Counted from the stretch's first letter, positions 7,184 to 17,519 are shown. The stretch: 45,049 nucleotides of DNA from Pustulibacterium marinum (GCF_900116665.1 NZ_FPBK01000021.1:1-45049), one strand, 5' to 3'. Translations and numbers: made by a program. The notes: generated from the sequence alone by a model not told the origin.

Positions 7184-7654
7184 ATGCCTGTAATAGAACT
7201 GCAAACCTATATCAAAGCAAACAGAGCTATTGTTTTTGACCTGTCAAGGAGTATCGATTTACATAAAATTTCTACGCAACATACTCATGAAGAGGCTATT
7301 GCCGGAAAAATTACAGGACTGATTGAGTTGCATGAATCAGTGACCTGGAAGGCTAAACATTTAGGCGTATACCAAACGTTAACGTCAAAGATTACAGCCA
7401 TGGAAAAACCTCAATTTTTTGAAGATCAACAAGAAAAAGGTATTTTCTCGTATTTTATACATGGACATTTTTTTGAAATTCAAGACGATGACACATTGAT
7501 GATCGATCGGTTTGAATACCAATCTCCTCTAGGTTTTTTGGGTAGGTTAGCGGACAAACTTTTCTTAGAAAAGTACATGACACAATTATTGCAAAAGCGG
7601 AATGCCATTATCAAGGAATTTGCAGAATCCGGTAGGTGGAAAGAGGTGTTATAA
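7184..7654 (+). CDS. SRPBCC-family (START-like) protein
   Basis: The 156-residue protein fits the SRPBCC/polyketide cyclase-like fold that binds hydrophobic ligands: an N-terminal strand (PVIELQTYIKANRAIVFDLSRSIDLH), a long middle sheet (GLIELHESVTWKAKHLG, LTSKITAMEKPQFFEDQQ), DRFEYQSPLGFLGRLAD, and a long C-terminal helix ending in RNAIIKEF. Similar Bacteroidota proteins are often labelled cell division proteins without evidence. It has no leader and should be cytosolic. A TATCTT promoter-like sequence (about 7150) precedes it. Ligand and role are unknown. Confidence 0.75.
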   Translation: MPVIELQTYIKANRAIVFDLSRSIDLHKISTQHTHEEAIAGKITGLIELHESVTWKAKHLGVYQTLTSKITAMEKPQFFEDQQEKGIFSYFIHGHFFEIQDDDTLMIDRFEYQSPLGFLGRLADKLFLEKYMTQLLQKRNAIIKEFAESGRWKEVL

Positions 7655-7738
7655 TAGCTACTTAACTATTTTATAACATACAGGCACGCAACCTATTGCT
7701 AGTTTGAGTATCTTTTTTAAAACAAATAGAAAAAGCAG

Positions 7739-8206
7739 ATGAAAACTACAATTAAAATGGTAAGCTTATTAGTAGCATTGGTACTAATTACAATGGCCTG
7801 CGGTAATCACAATGATCCTCTATATTATGATGAGCAGTTGGCAGGTGATTGGAAGGTAAGTTATTATATGCAAGATGATATGCAGATCACAAAAGAACAA
7901 CAACCTACATGGCCTACAGTGAATGATGGTGAAATTACTGCTAGTTTTTCAGAACCAGCCACCAATGCATCTGGAGGTATTCAAGGAATTGCTGTTTCTA
8001 ATATGTACAATGGTACTTACACCATCACAGATCATAACAACATTACGTTTACCAACTTGGTGTCTACCTACGCCGCTGAACCCGAATGGACTACGCTTTT
8101 TCATGAACTGACTTATGCGACACATTTTGTAATTGATGGGGAACAATTGTTTATTTTCTGTAGTAATGGAACTACTGAAACTACTATTGTGTTCAATAAA
8201 TACTAG
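7739..8206 (+). CDS. Small lipoprotein, possibly lipocalin-like
   Basis: This 155-residue protein has a lipoprotein leader with lipobox LITMAC (Cys21). The mature part begins with LAGDWKVSYYMQDD, the G-x-W pattern typical of lipocalin-like domains in Bacteroidota lipoproteins, and continues with alternating strands rich in Thr and Asn (GTYTITDHNNITFTNLV). A lipocalin-like beta-barrel is an inference from that pattern. It is expected to be anchored in the outer or inner membrane facing the periplasm. It is probably transcribed alone. Confidence 0.65.
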   Translation: MKTTIKMVSLLVALVLITMACGNHNDPLYYDEQLAGDWKVSYYMQDDMQITKEQQPTWPTVNDGEITASFSEPATNASGGIQGIAVSNMYNGTYTITDHNNITFTNLVSTYAAEPEWTTLFHELTYATHFVIDGEQLFIFCSNGTTETTIVFNKY

Positions 8207-8358
8207 TTTTTGGAATAGCATTATAAAGTATTTAGATAGGACCATTCATTTAAAAAATAAGATAGTTCTACGAATATTTCATCTCGATTATTGAGTAAAA
8301 AGGTTCTTGCCTTTCTTTAAAATTTACTATTTTGGTTTCGATTTAAAGAGAATATGTT

Positions 8359-8721
8359 ATGAGTATTACCACACCAGAACATGATGCCAAAATAGCCAAG
8401 ATAACTTTTGCATCGGTATATCCACACTACGTAAACAAAGTAGAAAAAAAGGGCCGTACCAAAGAAGAACTGCACCAGGTGATTACTTGGTTAACAGGTT
8501 TTGATGACGCGATGATACAAGAATTGATTGACACCAAAGTTACTTTTGAAACGTTTTTTGCAAAAGCAACGCTCAACCCAAATGCACATTTGATCAAAGG
8601 TGTTATCTGCGGGTATAGAATCGAAGATATTACCACACCGCTCACGCAACAAACCCGTTATTTAGATAAGTTGGTAGATGAATTAGCCAAAGGCCGAAAA
8701 ATGGAAAAGATTTTAAGGTAA
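8359..8721 (+). CDS. DUF2200-family protein
   Basis: The 120-residue protein matches DUF2200 over its whole length: KIAKITFASVYPHYVNKVEKKGRT at the N-terminus, then the tryptophan-containing helix VITWLTGF, then FFAKATLNPNAHLIKGVICGYRIEDI and a C-terminal LVDELAKGRKMEKIL. The family is short, cytosolic and of unknown function. It has no leader or membrane segment. Gaps of about 150 bases upstream and 80 bases downstream suggest a single-gene unit. Confidence 0.85.
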   Translation: MSITTPEHDAKIAKITFASVYPHYVNKVEKKGRTKEELHQVITWLTGFDDAMIQELIDTKVTFETFFAKATLNPNAHLIKGVICGYRIEDITTPLTQQTRYLDKLVDELAKGRKMEKILR

Positions 8722-8802
8722 CATAAATGTTCTTTTTTATTAATAGAAAATAGGTCTGTGTTTTTATGACATAAAGTGGTATCTTTCCCAAAAGACTATT
8801 TT

Positions 8803-9462
8803 ATGAAAAAACAGATAGGAATACTAGCTTTATGTTTTATGGCTTTGGTAAGTTGTACGGCTACTCAGCAATCAGCATATAGTGAAACCGGATCTCGAAG
8901 TACAATAAATTACGGATTAGATGATACTTCGCAGGAGATGGAGCGCAAAATCTTGTATTCCGCCTATATTTCTCTAGCTGTAGAAATACCAGATAGTACC
9001 CAATCGGCAATTAAAGCAATCGCTAAAACCTACAAAGGGTACGTACAAAAATCAAGTAGCAACCAAATGGTAATTCATGTAAAGAGTGAAGAATTAGACG
9101 CCGCACTAACGGCTATTGAATCTTTGGGGAAACTTAAAAGTAAGAATGTGTCAGGAAATGATGTGACTACTTCATATTTTGATTATAAAATTCGTTTGGA
9201 AAATGCTGAAAAGTCTAGAGAGCGCTATTTGCAACTTTTGGACAAAGCAACGAATGTTTCTGAAATGGTACTTATAGAAAAGGAACTAGAACGCTTGAAT
9301 GAAACCATAGAATTGCTTAAAGGAAACATCAATCGTATAGATCATTTTGAAGAATTTTCATCGATTACTATTTATTTTACTGAACGAAAAAAACCGGGAA
9401 TTCTGGGGTATGTAGGTATTGGGCTGTACAAACCTATTAAGTGGCTATTTGTTAGAAATTAA
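8803..9462 (+). CDS. DUF4349-domain lipoprotein
   Basis: The start at ATG 8803 gives 219 residues with lipobox ALVSC (Cys18); a GTG at 8776 would overlap the promoter-like TATCTT (8780-8785) and is rejected. The mature part is DUF4349: ERKILYSAYISLAVEIPD, the segment AIAKTYKGYVQKSS, a beta-alpha-beta unit, then a long coiled-coil helix (residues about 130-185, KIRLENAEKSRERYLQLLDKA and KELERLNETIELL), and a closing strand FSSITIYF. The C-terminus has a short hydrophobic stretch. The family is common in bacterial envelopes, function unknown. The next gene starts 9 bases after its stop, so they are likely co-transcribed. Confidence 0.85.
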   Translation: MKKQIGILALCFMALVSCTATQQSAYSETGSRSTINYGLDDTSQEMERKILYSAYISLAVEIPDSTQSAIKAIAKTYKGYVQKSSSNQMVIHVKSEELDAALTAIESLGKLKSKNVSGNDVTTSYFDYKIRLENAEKSRERYLQLLDKATNVSEMVLIEKELERLNETIELLKGNINRIDHFEEFSSITIYFTERKKPGILGYVGIGLYKPIKWLFVRN

Positions 9463-9471
9463 GTATTGGCT

Positions 9472-10149
9472 ATGAGCAGTAAACTACAATACACGAATCG
9501 AGTTTTACTTAGTATTGCTTTTGGTATAGCAAATATACTTTGGTTTAAAGCTCTTTATGATATTTATAAATATCAGGAAATTCGGCCTCATTTTCATTTT
9601 CCGAAGGTGTTCATTGTACTTTTTATTTTAGGAGCGTTAGTAACTACTTTCTTGTCAATTTTTTGTTTAAAAAGTGTTTGGAAAAAGGGTAATCAGATTA
9701 CACCTGTTGAATGGTCTTGGCAACTATTAATGATTTGGCTTTCAATCCCCATTTCAGTAGTTTGTACCAGTTTTGTGTGTTATTGGGGTACTATTTTTAG
9801 ATCACCTTATTGGATTAGTACCATCATTAGACAAGGTTTGCTTATCGTACCTGTTTTGGCTGCGATCGTATATATAACCAAAAAGAAAGAGAGCGGTATT
9901 TTTATATTATTACTCACAGGGTTTTTATTATTAATACCCAATGATGAGTGTTACAATGTATTTAATTATTGGTGGATAGATTTTGTTGGTGCTTCGCCAT
10001 TAACATATTTACCCACACTTTTTGTTATCTTGTTTGCTATAACAGCACTTTATGGCAAAAACAAATATTTTATACTTATGGTGGTGTATGGTTTATGCGC
10101 TTCGGCTCTGGTTATTAGTTTGGGGCATCGCATTCATTGGCTGTGGTAA
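9472..10149 (+). CDS. Polytopic membrane protein, unknown function
   Basis: About 225 residues with roughly seven predicted membrane segments and few charges between them. A conserved-looking block reads ECYNVFNYWWIDFVGASPLTYLPTLF, rich in Asn and aromatic residues. I do not recognise a named family or transport signature. The ATG at 9472 is preferred over an in-frame TTG at 9466. It lies directly after the DUF4349 lipoprotein gene and 38 bases before an RDD membrane protein gene, so the three may form one envelope-related unit. Confidence 0.65.
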   Translation: MSSKLQYTNRVLLSIAFGIANILWFKALYDIYKYQEIRPHFHFPKVFIVLFILGALVTTFLSIFCLKSVWKKGNQITPVEWSWQLLMIWLSIPISVVCTSFVCYWGTIFRSPYWISTIIRQGLLIVPVLAAIVYITKKKESGIFILLLTGFLLLIPNDECYNVFNYWWIDFVGASPLTYLPTLFVILFAITALYGKNKYFILMVVYGLCASALVISLGHRIHWLW

Positions 10150-10187
10150 CTAGTACATTTTAGATCTTAAAAAACAATTAAGCAGTA

Positions 10188-10721
10188 ATGGAGAGAATTT
10201 CAGAATTATATACAATTCAACAAGTAACCAGAAGAAAGCATCTTGAAGGAGAAAGACATTTGACAGAAGAACGTCCCTTTCAAGTACCGCTTGATGTAAA
10301 TGTATCGGTACTTTACAAAAGAGTTTTTGCCAAATTGATAGACATGGGAATCATTACACTGTTAATGTTCGGCCTACATACCATGAACCTCCTAAACAGC
10401 GATGATGTTTTTTTACTTTTCAGTATTTTATTTTTTGGCACTATTGTATTTGTTGGATGTGTAGAATCCATACTAAAAACATCTCCTGGGAAAGCACTTT
10501 TAGGGCTTATGGTTGTAGATGATTACGGAAATAAGTTGCCACTTGGTTTTACCATTTACAAGAATATCATGGCTTTTGTTTATGCTGTTTTCTATACCAT
10601 TGTATCATTGGGTAGTACAGGTATTGATAGTTATGAAAACTGGCAAGAAAAAAGAAAATTTCATGTGTTGAAGCGAAATCAATTTAAAAATATTCAAGAG
10701 ATGATGCGTATGGCTGAATAA
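10188..10721 (+). CDS. RDD-family membrane protein
   Basis: The 177-residue protein has an RDD domain: an N-terminal cytosolic tail of about 45 residues, then LYKRVFAKLIDMGIITLLMFGL (the Arg and Asp that give the family its name), a second helix VFLLFSILFFGTIVFVGCVE, the loop TSPGKALLGLMVVDDYGNKLPL typical of RDD proteins, and a third helix. The family consists of small membrane proteins of mostly unknown function, with some links to ion exchange. It is the last plus-strand gene before the convergent methylmalonyl-CoA operon. Confidence 0.85.
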   Translation: MERISELYTIQQVTRRKHLEGERHLTEERPFQVPLDVNVSVLYKRVFAKLIDMGIITLLMFGLHTMNLLNSDDVFLLFSILFFGTIVFVGCVESILKTSPGKALLGLMVVDDYGNKLPLGFTIYKNIMAFVYAVFYTIVSLGSTGIDSYENWQEKRKFHVLKRNQFKNIQEMMRMAE

Positions 10722-10781
10722 GTTTGATAAATTCACCAACTTTAATCTTTTACATCACGAATTCTGAACATAGGAAGCACA

Positions 10782-10819
10782 CTAAAAAGTAACCCCTCGC
10801 AGCATCGCCACAAGGGGTT
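10782..10819 (-). terminator. Probable terminator of the methylmalonyl-CoA operon
   Basis: AACCCCT (10791-10797) pairs with AGGGGTT (10813-10819), with partial inner pairing. On the minus strand the stem is followed by an ACTTTTT run (10782-10789). It lies about 35 bases beyond the mutB stop, between convergent genes. Confidence 0.5.
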
Positions 10820-10854
10820 GAAAGTTGAAAGACTCATTTTTTAAGGACTTATGA

Positions 10855-12996
10855 TTACTTTTCTTCTTCGGTAACCATTAATTTTTTCATCATAATCTGA
10901 GCACATTTTGGAATCACAGATCCCGGACCAAATACTTCAAAGATACCTCTGTCATACAGGTATTGGTAATCTTGTCGTGGAATAACGCCACCTGCAAAAA
11001 CTAAGATGTCTTCCCTTCCTAGTTTTTTCAATTCTTCTACTAGTTTCGGAATGAGTGTTTTGTGTCCGCCTGCTAAAGATGATGCACCAACAAAGTCCAC
11101 ATCATTTTCAGCTGCTTGTCTGGCAACTTCTTCCGGAGTTTGGAAAAGTGGCCCCATATCTACATCAAATCCCATATCGGCAAAAGAAGAAGCAATCACT
11201 TTCGCACCACGGTCGTGCCCATCTTGTCCCATTTTAGCAATCATCACACGTGGTTGACGCCCTACTTCTTCAGAAAAGATGTCAGTCAATTGACGAACTT
11301 TTAAAAACTCATCGTCATCACCAGTTTCTTGAGAATACACTCCCGAAATAGTTTTTACAATGGCTTTGTGTCTACCAAAATGTTTCTCCATAGCATCAGA
11401 GATTTCTCCTAAACTAGCACGTTCGCGAGCGGCATTGATGGCTAATTCTAACAAGTTGCCTTCTCCTGTGCGTGCACATTCAGAGAGTGCTTCCAATGCT
11501 TTCTCAACCGCTTCGGTATTGCGTTCGGCACGTAGTTTCTGTAAACGCGCAATCTGACTATCACGTACGGCAGTGTTATCTACCTCTAATACTTCAATTT
11601 GAGATTCTTCGTCTACTTTGTATTTATTTACGCCTACCAAAACATCTTTTCCAGAGTCGATACGTGCTTGTTTTCTGGCCGAAGCTTCTTCAATTCGCAT
11701 CTTAGGCAATCCGGTTTCAATCGCTTTTGCCATTCCGCCAAGCGCTTCAATTTCTTGAATATGCTTCCAGGCTTTATCAATCAATTCCTGCGTTAAATAT
11801 TCTACATAGTAACTACCAGCCCAAGGGTCTACCACTTTGGTCATGTTGGTTTCATCTTGAATATACAACTGCGTATTACGAGCAATACGCGCCGAGAAAT
11901 CGGTTGGCAAGGCAATGGCTTCGTCTAGCGCGTTGGTGTGCAAACTTTGGGTGTGCCCGCAAGCTGCAGCCATGGCTTCTATACAAGTTCTACCCACATT
12001 GTTATACGGATCGGCTTCGCTTAAACTGTAACCACTGGTTTGTGAGTGGGTACGTAGCGCCATGGATTTAGGGTTTTTAGGATTGAATTGTTTTACAATA
12101 CGCGCCCACAATACACGAGCGGCTCGCATTTTTGCAATTTCCATAAAGTGATTCATTCCCACAGCCCAGAAGAACGATAAACGAGGCGCAAACTGGTCTA
12201 TGGTTAATCCGGCTTCTGTTCCTGTTCTCAGGTATTCTAAACCATCCGCTAGGGTATAAGCTAATTCAATGTCAGCGGTAGCTCCGGCTTCTTGCATGTG
12301 ATAACCAGAGATGGATATAGAATTGAAACGAGGCATGTTTTGACTGGTGAACTTGAAAATATCTCCAATGATCTTCATGGAAGGTTTGGGTGGATAAATG
12401 TAAGTATTACGCACCATGAACTCTTTTAGAATATCATTTTGAATGGTTCCGCTCAACTGATCCATAGCAACTCCTTGTTCTTCCGCAGCTAAAATATAGA
12501 ACGCCATGACTGGAATTACGGCACCATTCATAGTCATGGAAACCGACATTTTATCTAACGGAATATCATCGAACAAGACTTTCATGTCTAGAATAGAATC
12601 AATGGCAACCCCTGCTTTTCCTACGTCTCCCTCTACACGTGGGTGGTCAGAATCGTATCCACGGTGGGTAGGAAGGTCAAACGCAACCGACAATCCTTTT
12701 TGTCCGGCTGCTAAGTTTCTTTTATAAAACGCATTGGATTCTTCGGCAGTAGAAAACCCTGCATATTGGCGAATAGTCCAAGGACGATTGGCGTACATGG
12801 TGGAGTAAGGCCCCCGTAAAAAAGGTGGTAATCCTGCTCCGTAACCTAAATGTTGTGCATTTTTAATATCGGCTCTGTCAAACGCTTCTTTTACAGGGAT
12901 ATGTTCAGCAGTTTGCCAGGGAATGTCGCCTTTTGCTGCCTTTTTCGTATGGGCAGTAGCTGGCATTTGTATGTTGGTGAAATCTGGTCTTTTCAT
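10855..12996 (-). CDS. mutB: Methylmalonyl-CoA mutase, large (catalytic) subunit
   Basis: This adenosylcobalamin enzyme interconverts succinyl-CoA and (R)-methylmalonyl-CoA. From the preferred ATG at 12996 it is 713 residues, the usual size of the alpha subunit. The N-terminal TIM barrel contains [16 protein letters not shown] and [13 protein letters not shown]. The C-terminal B12-binding domain has the base-off motif DGHDRG with the cobalt-ligating His at about 594, followed by [12 protein letters not shown] and FAGGVIP. It starts one base after the stop codon of the small-subunit gene, so the two are translationally coupled. An in-frame ATG eight codons upstream lies inside the partner gene and is less likely. 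Confidence 0.97.
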   Translation of the reverse strand: MKRPDFTNIQMPATAHTKKAAKGDIPWQTAEHIPVKEAFDRADIKNAQHLGYGAGLPPFLRGPYSTMYANRPWTIRQYAGFSTAEESNAFYKRNLAAGQKGLSVAFDLPTHRGYDSDHPRVEGDVGKAGVAIDSILDMKVLFDDIPLDKMSVSMTMNGAVIPVMAFYILAAEEQGVAMDQLSGTIQNDILKEFMVRNTYIYPPKPSMKIIGDIFKFTSQNMPRFNSISISGYHMQEAGATADIELAYTLADGLEYLRTGTEAGLTIDQFAPRLSFFWAVGMNHFMEIAKMRAARVLWARIVKQFNPKNPKSMALRTHSQTSGYSLSEADPYNNVGRTCIEAMAAACGHTQSLHTNALDEAIALPTDFSARIARNTQLYIQDETNMTKVVDPWAGSYYVEYLTQELIDKAWKHIQEIEALGGMAKAIETGLPKMRIEEASARKQARIDSGKDVLVGVNKYKVDEESQIEVLEVDNTAVRDSQIARLQKLRAERNTEAVEKALEALSECARTGEGNLLELAINAARERASLGEISDAMEKHFGRHKAIVKTISGVYSQETGDDDEFLKVRQLTDIFSEEVGRQPRVMIAKMGQDGHDRGAKVIASSFADMGFDVDMGPLFQTPEEVARQAAENDVDFVGASSLAGGHKTLIPKLVEELKKLGREDILVFAGGVIPRQDYQYLYDRGIFEVFGPGSVIPKCAQIMMKKLMVTEEEK

Positions 12997-12997
12997 C

Positions 12998-14824
12998 TTA
13001 CAAAGTTTTAGAAGTTTCAAAAAGCAGATTCTGATATTCTGTCAACGCATCAATAGCGTTTACTTTGATGTGAATAAAAGAATCTACTCCAACAGTTGTT
13101 AATTCGTCTACAATAGCCGCAGGATAGCCTGCCAATACCAATTGTTTGTTGGGTGCTTTGGCTTTGAAAGCGGCCGCAAAAGTAGCCGCGTCGGTTTCAT
13201 AATCAGGATCGGCTGCACACATCACTACGATGTCTGCTTCACTTTTAGCAGCGTTGCTGGCAAGTTGTTGAAGGTCTGGAGCAGTAAACTCACCAAGCAT
13301 TTGGAAACCTGCAACGCCAAAGAATTCGGCTGCAAATGTGGCTCGTGCTTTACGCATGGCTAAATTACCAAAACAAGCCATGTACACTTTAGGAATGTAA
13401 CCGGTAGCGGTTTGATGTTGTAAGGTTCGTAAACGTAAAGCATCAAAAGCCTGTGTAGCTCTTTGCGGACTCAAAACTGTTGCATCGTTGTTCAGATGTT
13501 CAATTTCGGTTACACTAATGTTTTCAGTAGCATTCGGATATTTATTGGTACCCACAAATACTTTTTTACGAGCTGAAATGTCTTTTAACTTTTGAGATGC
13601 CGTAGCTTGAATGCTTTCTGTAATGAATCCTGCTTCAAAAGCAGCTGCAAAACCACCTTTGTTTTCTACTTGCTGAAATAACTCCCATGCTTTTTGGGCA
13701 ATGTCTTCCGTTAAGTTTTCGATGTAATACGAACCCGCAGCCGGATCGATCACTTTATCAAAATGTGATTCTCCTTTAAGTAGGTTCGATAAATTCAACG
13801 CAATACGATGACTAAAGTCCGATGGTTTTTCAAAGCTGCTGTTGTGCGGTTGAATCAACAAGGCGTCACAACCGCCCAACAACGCAGCCATCGCTTCTGT
13901 AGTGTTGCGCAATAAGTTTACATTTGGATCGAACAATGATTTGGTCCACAAACCGCTGGAAGCTAAGATGGTTGCTTTTGCTTCTGTTAGTCCGTAAGTT
14001 TGTGCAACCGTTTGGTATACCAATCGTAAGGCTCTTAGTTTGCTTATTTCAAAGAAATAATCGCCACCAATAGCGGTATTGAAAAGTACTTCATTTAATA
14101 ATGTTTTCGCATCAAACTCCGTAAGCGCTGTCAATTCCGTTAGATAATCAACTAGTTTATTGGCTAAGAAAGCAACTTCCTGCACATTGTTAGCACCGCT
14201 GTCTGCAAATGCATGTGATGGTAAGGTGATACCAAAAAAGTTAGGAAGCGTTTGTGTTACTTTAATAACGTCAGCATAGGGAGTGAAATCTGGAATAGCT
14301 CCGGTCAATGCATAGTTTTCTAACACATCAGCCTGGTAAAACCCTTTAATATCATCAAGCGCCACGCCGTTTTTTTGACAATAGGCAACATATTGTTGTA
14401 ATACATCAGCATTAGGAGTAGCGGTTTTAAACGATACTTGCAAACTAGCCAATGGTAAGTTTTGTAACAACGTGTTGAGGTTTGTACTTTCCGGATTTTT
14501 CAAATAGAATAGAATTCCGCTCGTATCAAAATCTAACATTTTAACAGCTAAACGATTCGCTTCCGAAGCATCTTCTACTGTAATTTCTAAATAATTTACC
14601 CAAGTACGAGTAGTGCTTTCAGGTAGATTCAGTTTATCGGAGGGCAAAGCTTTGCCTTCAGTATCTTCTTGTGTGTAAAATGGTTGTACCGGAATACCTT
14701 CGTAGGTTTTCCAAACCAATTTTCGGTCAAAATCAGCACCTTTGAGGTCTTCAATGACTTTTTGTTTCCATTCTTCCTTAGAAAGAGGGGAGAAGGTTTG
14801 TTGTAAATTAAGTTCCTTTTCCAT
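12998..14824 (-). CDS. mutA: Methylmalonyl-CoA mutase, small (beta) subunit
   Basis: The 608-residue product aligns in architecture with the non-catalytic beta subunit: the N-terminal [30 protein letters not shown] typical of MutA, a barrel domain with [13 protein letters not shown], and a degenerate C-terminal B12 domain. At the position where the large subunit has DGHDRG this protein reads GNLAMRKAR, so the cobalt-binding His is absent. It is expected to form the alpha-beta heterodimer with the downstream large subunit. It follows the CoA-transferase gene by 37 bases in the same operon. Confidence 0.95.
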   Translation of the reverse strand: MEKELNLQQTFSPLSKEEWKQKVIEDLKGADFDRKLVWKTYEGIPVQPFYTQEDTEGKALPSDKLNLPESTTRTWVNYLEITVEDASEANRLAVKMLDFDTSGILFYLKNPESTNLNTLLQNLPLASLQVSFKTATPNADVLQQYVAYCQKNGVALDDIKGFYQADVLENYALTGAIPDFTPYADVIKVTQTLPNFFGITLPSHAFADSGANNVQEVAFLANKLVDYLTELTALTEFDAKTLLNEVLFNTAIGGDYFFEISKLRALRLVYQTVAQTYGLTEAKATILASSGLWTKSLFDPNVNLLRNTTEAMAALLGGCDALLIQPHNSSFEKPSDFSHRIALNLSNLLKGESHFDKVIDPAAGSYYIENLTEDIAQKAWELFQQVENKGGFAAAFEAGFITESIQATASQKLKDISARKKVFVGTNKYPNATENISVTEIEHLNNDATVLSPQRATQAFDALRLRTLQHQTATGYIPKVYMACFGNLAMRKARATFAAEFFGVAGFQMLGEFTAPDLQQLASNAAKSEADIVVMCAADPDYETDAATFAAAFKAKAPNKQLVLAGYPAAIVDELTTVGVDSFIHIKVNAIDALTEYQNLLFETSKTL

Positions 14825-14861
14825 GATGGATATGAATTAATTATATTGAAAAGCAGTGCGT

Positions 14862-16169
14862 TTACACGTTTACTGCTGAATTGTTAAATGAAACGAAACT
14901 GTTTCCAAAGCGTTCAAAAGCAGCTCTGTCTAAAGATTCTCTTGAGTTAGGATGCGCTACATCTATCAAAGCTTTGGCACGTTGTGCTAAGTTTTTACCT
15001 TTTAATTCTGCTACTCCGAATTCGGTTACCACATATTGAACGTGTGCTCTGGTAGTTACTACTCCGGCACCGGTTTTAAGCACCGGAACAATTTTAGAAA
15101 CGCCTTTTTGAGTGGTAGAAGGCACTGCGCAAATGGCTTTTCCGCCTGGAGACAAAGCCGCTCCACGCATAAAGTCCATTTGTCCGCCCACACCAGAGTA
15201 TAAGCGTGTACCAATACTATCGGCACAAATTTGTCCGGTAATATCTATTTCTATTGCGGAATTGATGGCGATGGCTTTTGGATTTTGGCGAATCACTGCA
15301 GTGTCGTTTACAAAAGCAATGTCCATCATCCACACTTCTGGATTGTCATCCATAAAGTCATATAATTTGCGAGATCCCATAGCAAAACCAGAAACAATTT
15401 TGTTTGGTAAAACAGCCTTTTTAGAACCATTAACCACACCTTTTTCAATTAAAGGAAGAATACCTTCGGAAAACATTTCGGTATGAATTCCAAGGTCTTT
15501 GTGGTTGGTTAAGCAAGAAAGCACTGCGTTTGGAATACCGCCGATACCCATTTGCAGGGTAGAACCATCTTCAATCATATTAGCTACGTGTGTACCAATT
15601 AGCTGTTCTTCTTCTGAAGGAGCTCCCGGAATCAATTCGTGTAAAGGATCGTCTACTTCCACACAAGCATCAAAACGATCGATGTGAATAATACCGTCTC
15701 CCATGGTTCTGGGAACATTTGGGTTGATTTGTGCAATCACTGTTTTCGCAGATTCAAGTCCGCCAATCATAATATCTACCGAAACACCTAACGAGCAATA
15801 ACCGTGTTTGTCTGGAGGTGAAACGTTGACAAACGCAACATCAATAGGCATGATACCACTTCTGAATAAATGTGGAATATCACTTAAAAATACCGGATTG
15901 TACTGCGCATATCCTTGTTGCACAGCTTTACGAATGTTGGCTCCCATAAAGAAACAACTCGTTTTAAAGCTGTCTGCATATTCGGGTAGGGTATAGTCTA
16001 TATAACCTTCTGTGTGCAAATGCACAATTTCTACATCTCTTAATTCCGAAGCTCTGCCAACCATTGCTTTTAAAAGCGTTTGGGGTGTGGCTGCAGCAGC
16101 TTGTACTAGAATACGGTCGCCAGATTTTATTAATTTAACGGCTTCCTGGGGTGTTACATAATTTCTCAT
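14862..16169 (-). CDS. Acetyl-CoA hydrolase/transferase family CoA-transferase
   Basis: The 435-residue protein is a class I CoA-transferase of the family containing 4-hydroxybutyrate CoA-transferase and propionyl-CoA:succinate CoA-transferase. Seen: GIGGIPNAV (CoA loop), HTEMFSEG with the probable catalytic Glu at about 231, SGVGGQMDF, and EFGVAELKGKNLAQRA near the C-terminus. The length is closer to the 4-hydroxybutyrate/butyryl-type enzymes (about 435-440) than to ScpC-type enzymes (about 490-500). Its place between the decarboxylase and mutase genes suggests it moves CoA from propionyl-CoA to succinate or acetate. Substrate is inferred from context only. Confidence 0.9.
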   Translation of the reverse strand: MRNYVTPQEAVKLIKSGDRILVQAAAATPQTLLKAMVGRASELRDVEIVHLHTEGYIDYTLPEYADSFKTSCFFMGANIRKAVQQGYAQYNPVFLSDIPHLFRSGIMPIDVAFVNVSPPDKHGYCSLGVSVDIMIGGLESAKTVIAQINPNVPRTMGDGIIHIDRFDACVEVDDPLHELIPGAPSEEEQLIGTHVANMIEDGSTLQMGIGGIPNAVLSCLTNHKDLGIHTEMFSEGILPLIEKGVVNGSKKAVLPNKIVSGFAMGSRKLYDFMDDNPEVWMMDIAFVNDTAVIRQNPKAIAINSAIEIDITGQICADSIGTRLYSGVGGQMDFMRGAALSPGGKAICAVPSTTQKGVSKIVPVLKTGAGVVTTRAHVQYVVTEFGVAELKGKNLAQRAKALIDVAHPNSRESLDRAAFERFGNSFVSFNNSAVNV

Positions 16170-16182
16170 AATAGTTCATTTT

Positions 16183-17472
16183 TTATCCTAAAAAGCTTAA
16201 TAAGATACCTGCTGCAACTGCACTTCCTATTACTCCGGCTACGTTGGGTGCCATGGCATGCATGAGCAAGTAATTGGTTTTATCATATTTCAATCCTTCT
16301 ATATGCACAACACGCGCACTGTCTGGTACTGCTGAAACTCCGGCTGCACCAATTAAAGGATTGATTTTGTTGTCTCCTTTTAAGAAAAGGTTCATGAATT
16401 TGGCAAACAACAATCCGCCCATAGTAGCAATCACAAAAGAGATAGCTCCTAATCCGAAGATTTTCATAGAATCAAAGGTTAAGAAAACATCGGCTTGTGT
16501 AGAAGCACCTACGGTAACTCCTAATAGAATAGTGATGATGTCTATCAATTTGGTTCTTGCAGTTTCTGCCAAACGCTCTGTATGTCCGGATTCTTTCAAA
16601 ATATTTCCGAAGAAAAGCATTCCTAATAGTGGAAGGGCAGAAGGCGAAATAAAGGTGGTAAGCAACAAACCTGCGATAGGGAAAATTAGTTTTTCTCTTT
16701 TGGAAACCGCTCTTGGTGGTTTCATTTTGATGACTCTTTCCTTTTTGGTGGTCAACAATCGCATAATGGGAGGTTGAATTACCGGAACCAATGCCATATA
16801 ACTATAAGCCGCAATGGCAATAGGGCCGATGAGGTTTTGAGATCCATTTAAACCGTTAGCAAGTTTTGAAGAAAGGAAGATAGCCGTTGGGCCATCTGCA
16901 CCACCAATGATACCAATGGCTCCGGCTTCTTGCAAAGAGAAACCAAGATAGATGGCACCAAAAAAGGTAAGGAACACACCAATTTGCGCGGCAGCTCCTA
17001 ACAACATCAGTTTAGGATTGGAAAGCAGCGAAGAGAAGTCGGTCATGGCTCCGATACCCAGAAAGATGATGGGAGGGTAGACTCCCTTCAACACTCCGAA
17101 ATACAGATAGTTTAATACCGATCCGGTTTCGTAAATTCCAATTTGGTTGCCTGCTACAAACGGAATATTCCCAATGAGAATCCCTGTTCCGATAGGAATG
17201 AGCAGTAAGGGTTCGTAATCATAATTAACGGCTAGGAATATAAAAAACAATCCTACCACAATCATGATCAAGTGTGCCGGTGTTACGTTCGCAAAACCGG
17301 TATAGCTCAGAAATACTCCAATACCGTCAATAGCTCTTTGGAATAAAGAACTGTCTGTGCTTATTTCTGAACTTCCTGTACCAACAAACTGCGCTAGTGC
17401 AAACCCTGTGATAAAAAAGGCAAGCATGGCAAGCACCAGTTTATTGTATGTTCTTTTTTTTGTATTACTCAT
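16183..17472 (-). CDS. mmdB: Na+-translocating decarboxylase beta subunit (MmdB/OadB family)
   Basis: This 429-residue polytopic membrane protein is the sodium-pumping subunit of biotin-dependent decarboxylases. Family marks visible: GGADGPTAIFLSSKLA (the conserved GGxDGPT sodium-site region), LLGVTVGASTQADVFL, and AAGVSAVPDSARVVH near the C-terminus. It has about ten hydrophobic segments. It decarboxylates carboxybiotin on the carrier protein and exports Na+. The genes for the carrier, the delta subunit and the carboxyltransferase precede it in the operon. The first helix region (residues 12-32) extends the N-terminus, as often seen in Bacteroidota homologues. Confidence 0.95.
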   Translation of the reverse strand: MSNTKKRTYNKLVLAMLAFFITGFALAQFVGTGSSEISTDSSLFQRAIDGIGVFLSYTGFANVTPAHLIMIVVGLFFIFLAVNYDYEPLLLIPIGTGILIGNIPFVAGNQIGIYETGSVLNYLYFGVLKGVYPPIIFLGIGAMTDFSSLLSNPKLMLLGAAAQIGVFLTFFGAIYLGFSLQEAGAIGIIGGADGPTAIFLSSKLANGLNGSQNLIGPIAIAAYSYMALVPVIQPPIMRLLTTKKERVIKMKPPRAVSKREKLIFPIAGLLLTTFISPSALPLLGMLFFGNILKESGHTERLAETARTKLIDIITILLGVTVGASTQADVFLTFDSMKIFGLGAISFVIATMGGLLFAKFMNLFLKGDNKINPLIGAAGVSAVPDSARVVHIEGLKYDKTNYLLMHAMAPNVAGVIGSAVAAGILLSFLG

Positions 17473-17519
17473 GATACTATATTTTTTGTTCGACTTCTAA
17501 TGAAACTAGGTTCTTTTCG

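Noticed and set aside
11006-12727. Several plus-strand frames of 60-114 codons opposite mutB
   Set aside because: They are antisense shadows of a clearly conserved coding sequence.
12997-13020. Upstream in-frame ATG for mutB
   Set aside because: It lies within the 3' end of mutA; the ATG one base after the mutA stop gives the standard N-terminus.
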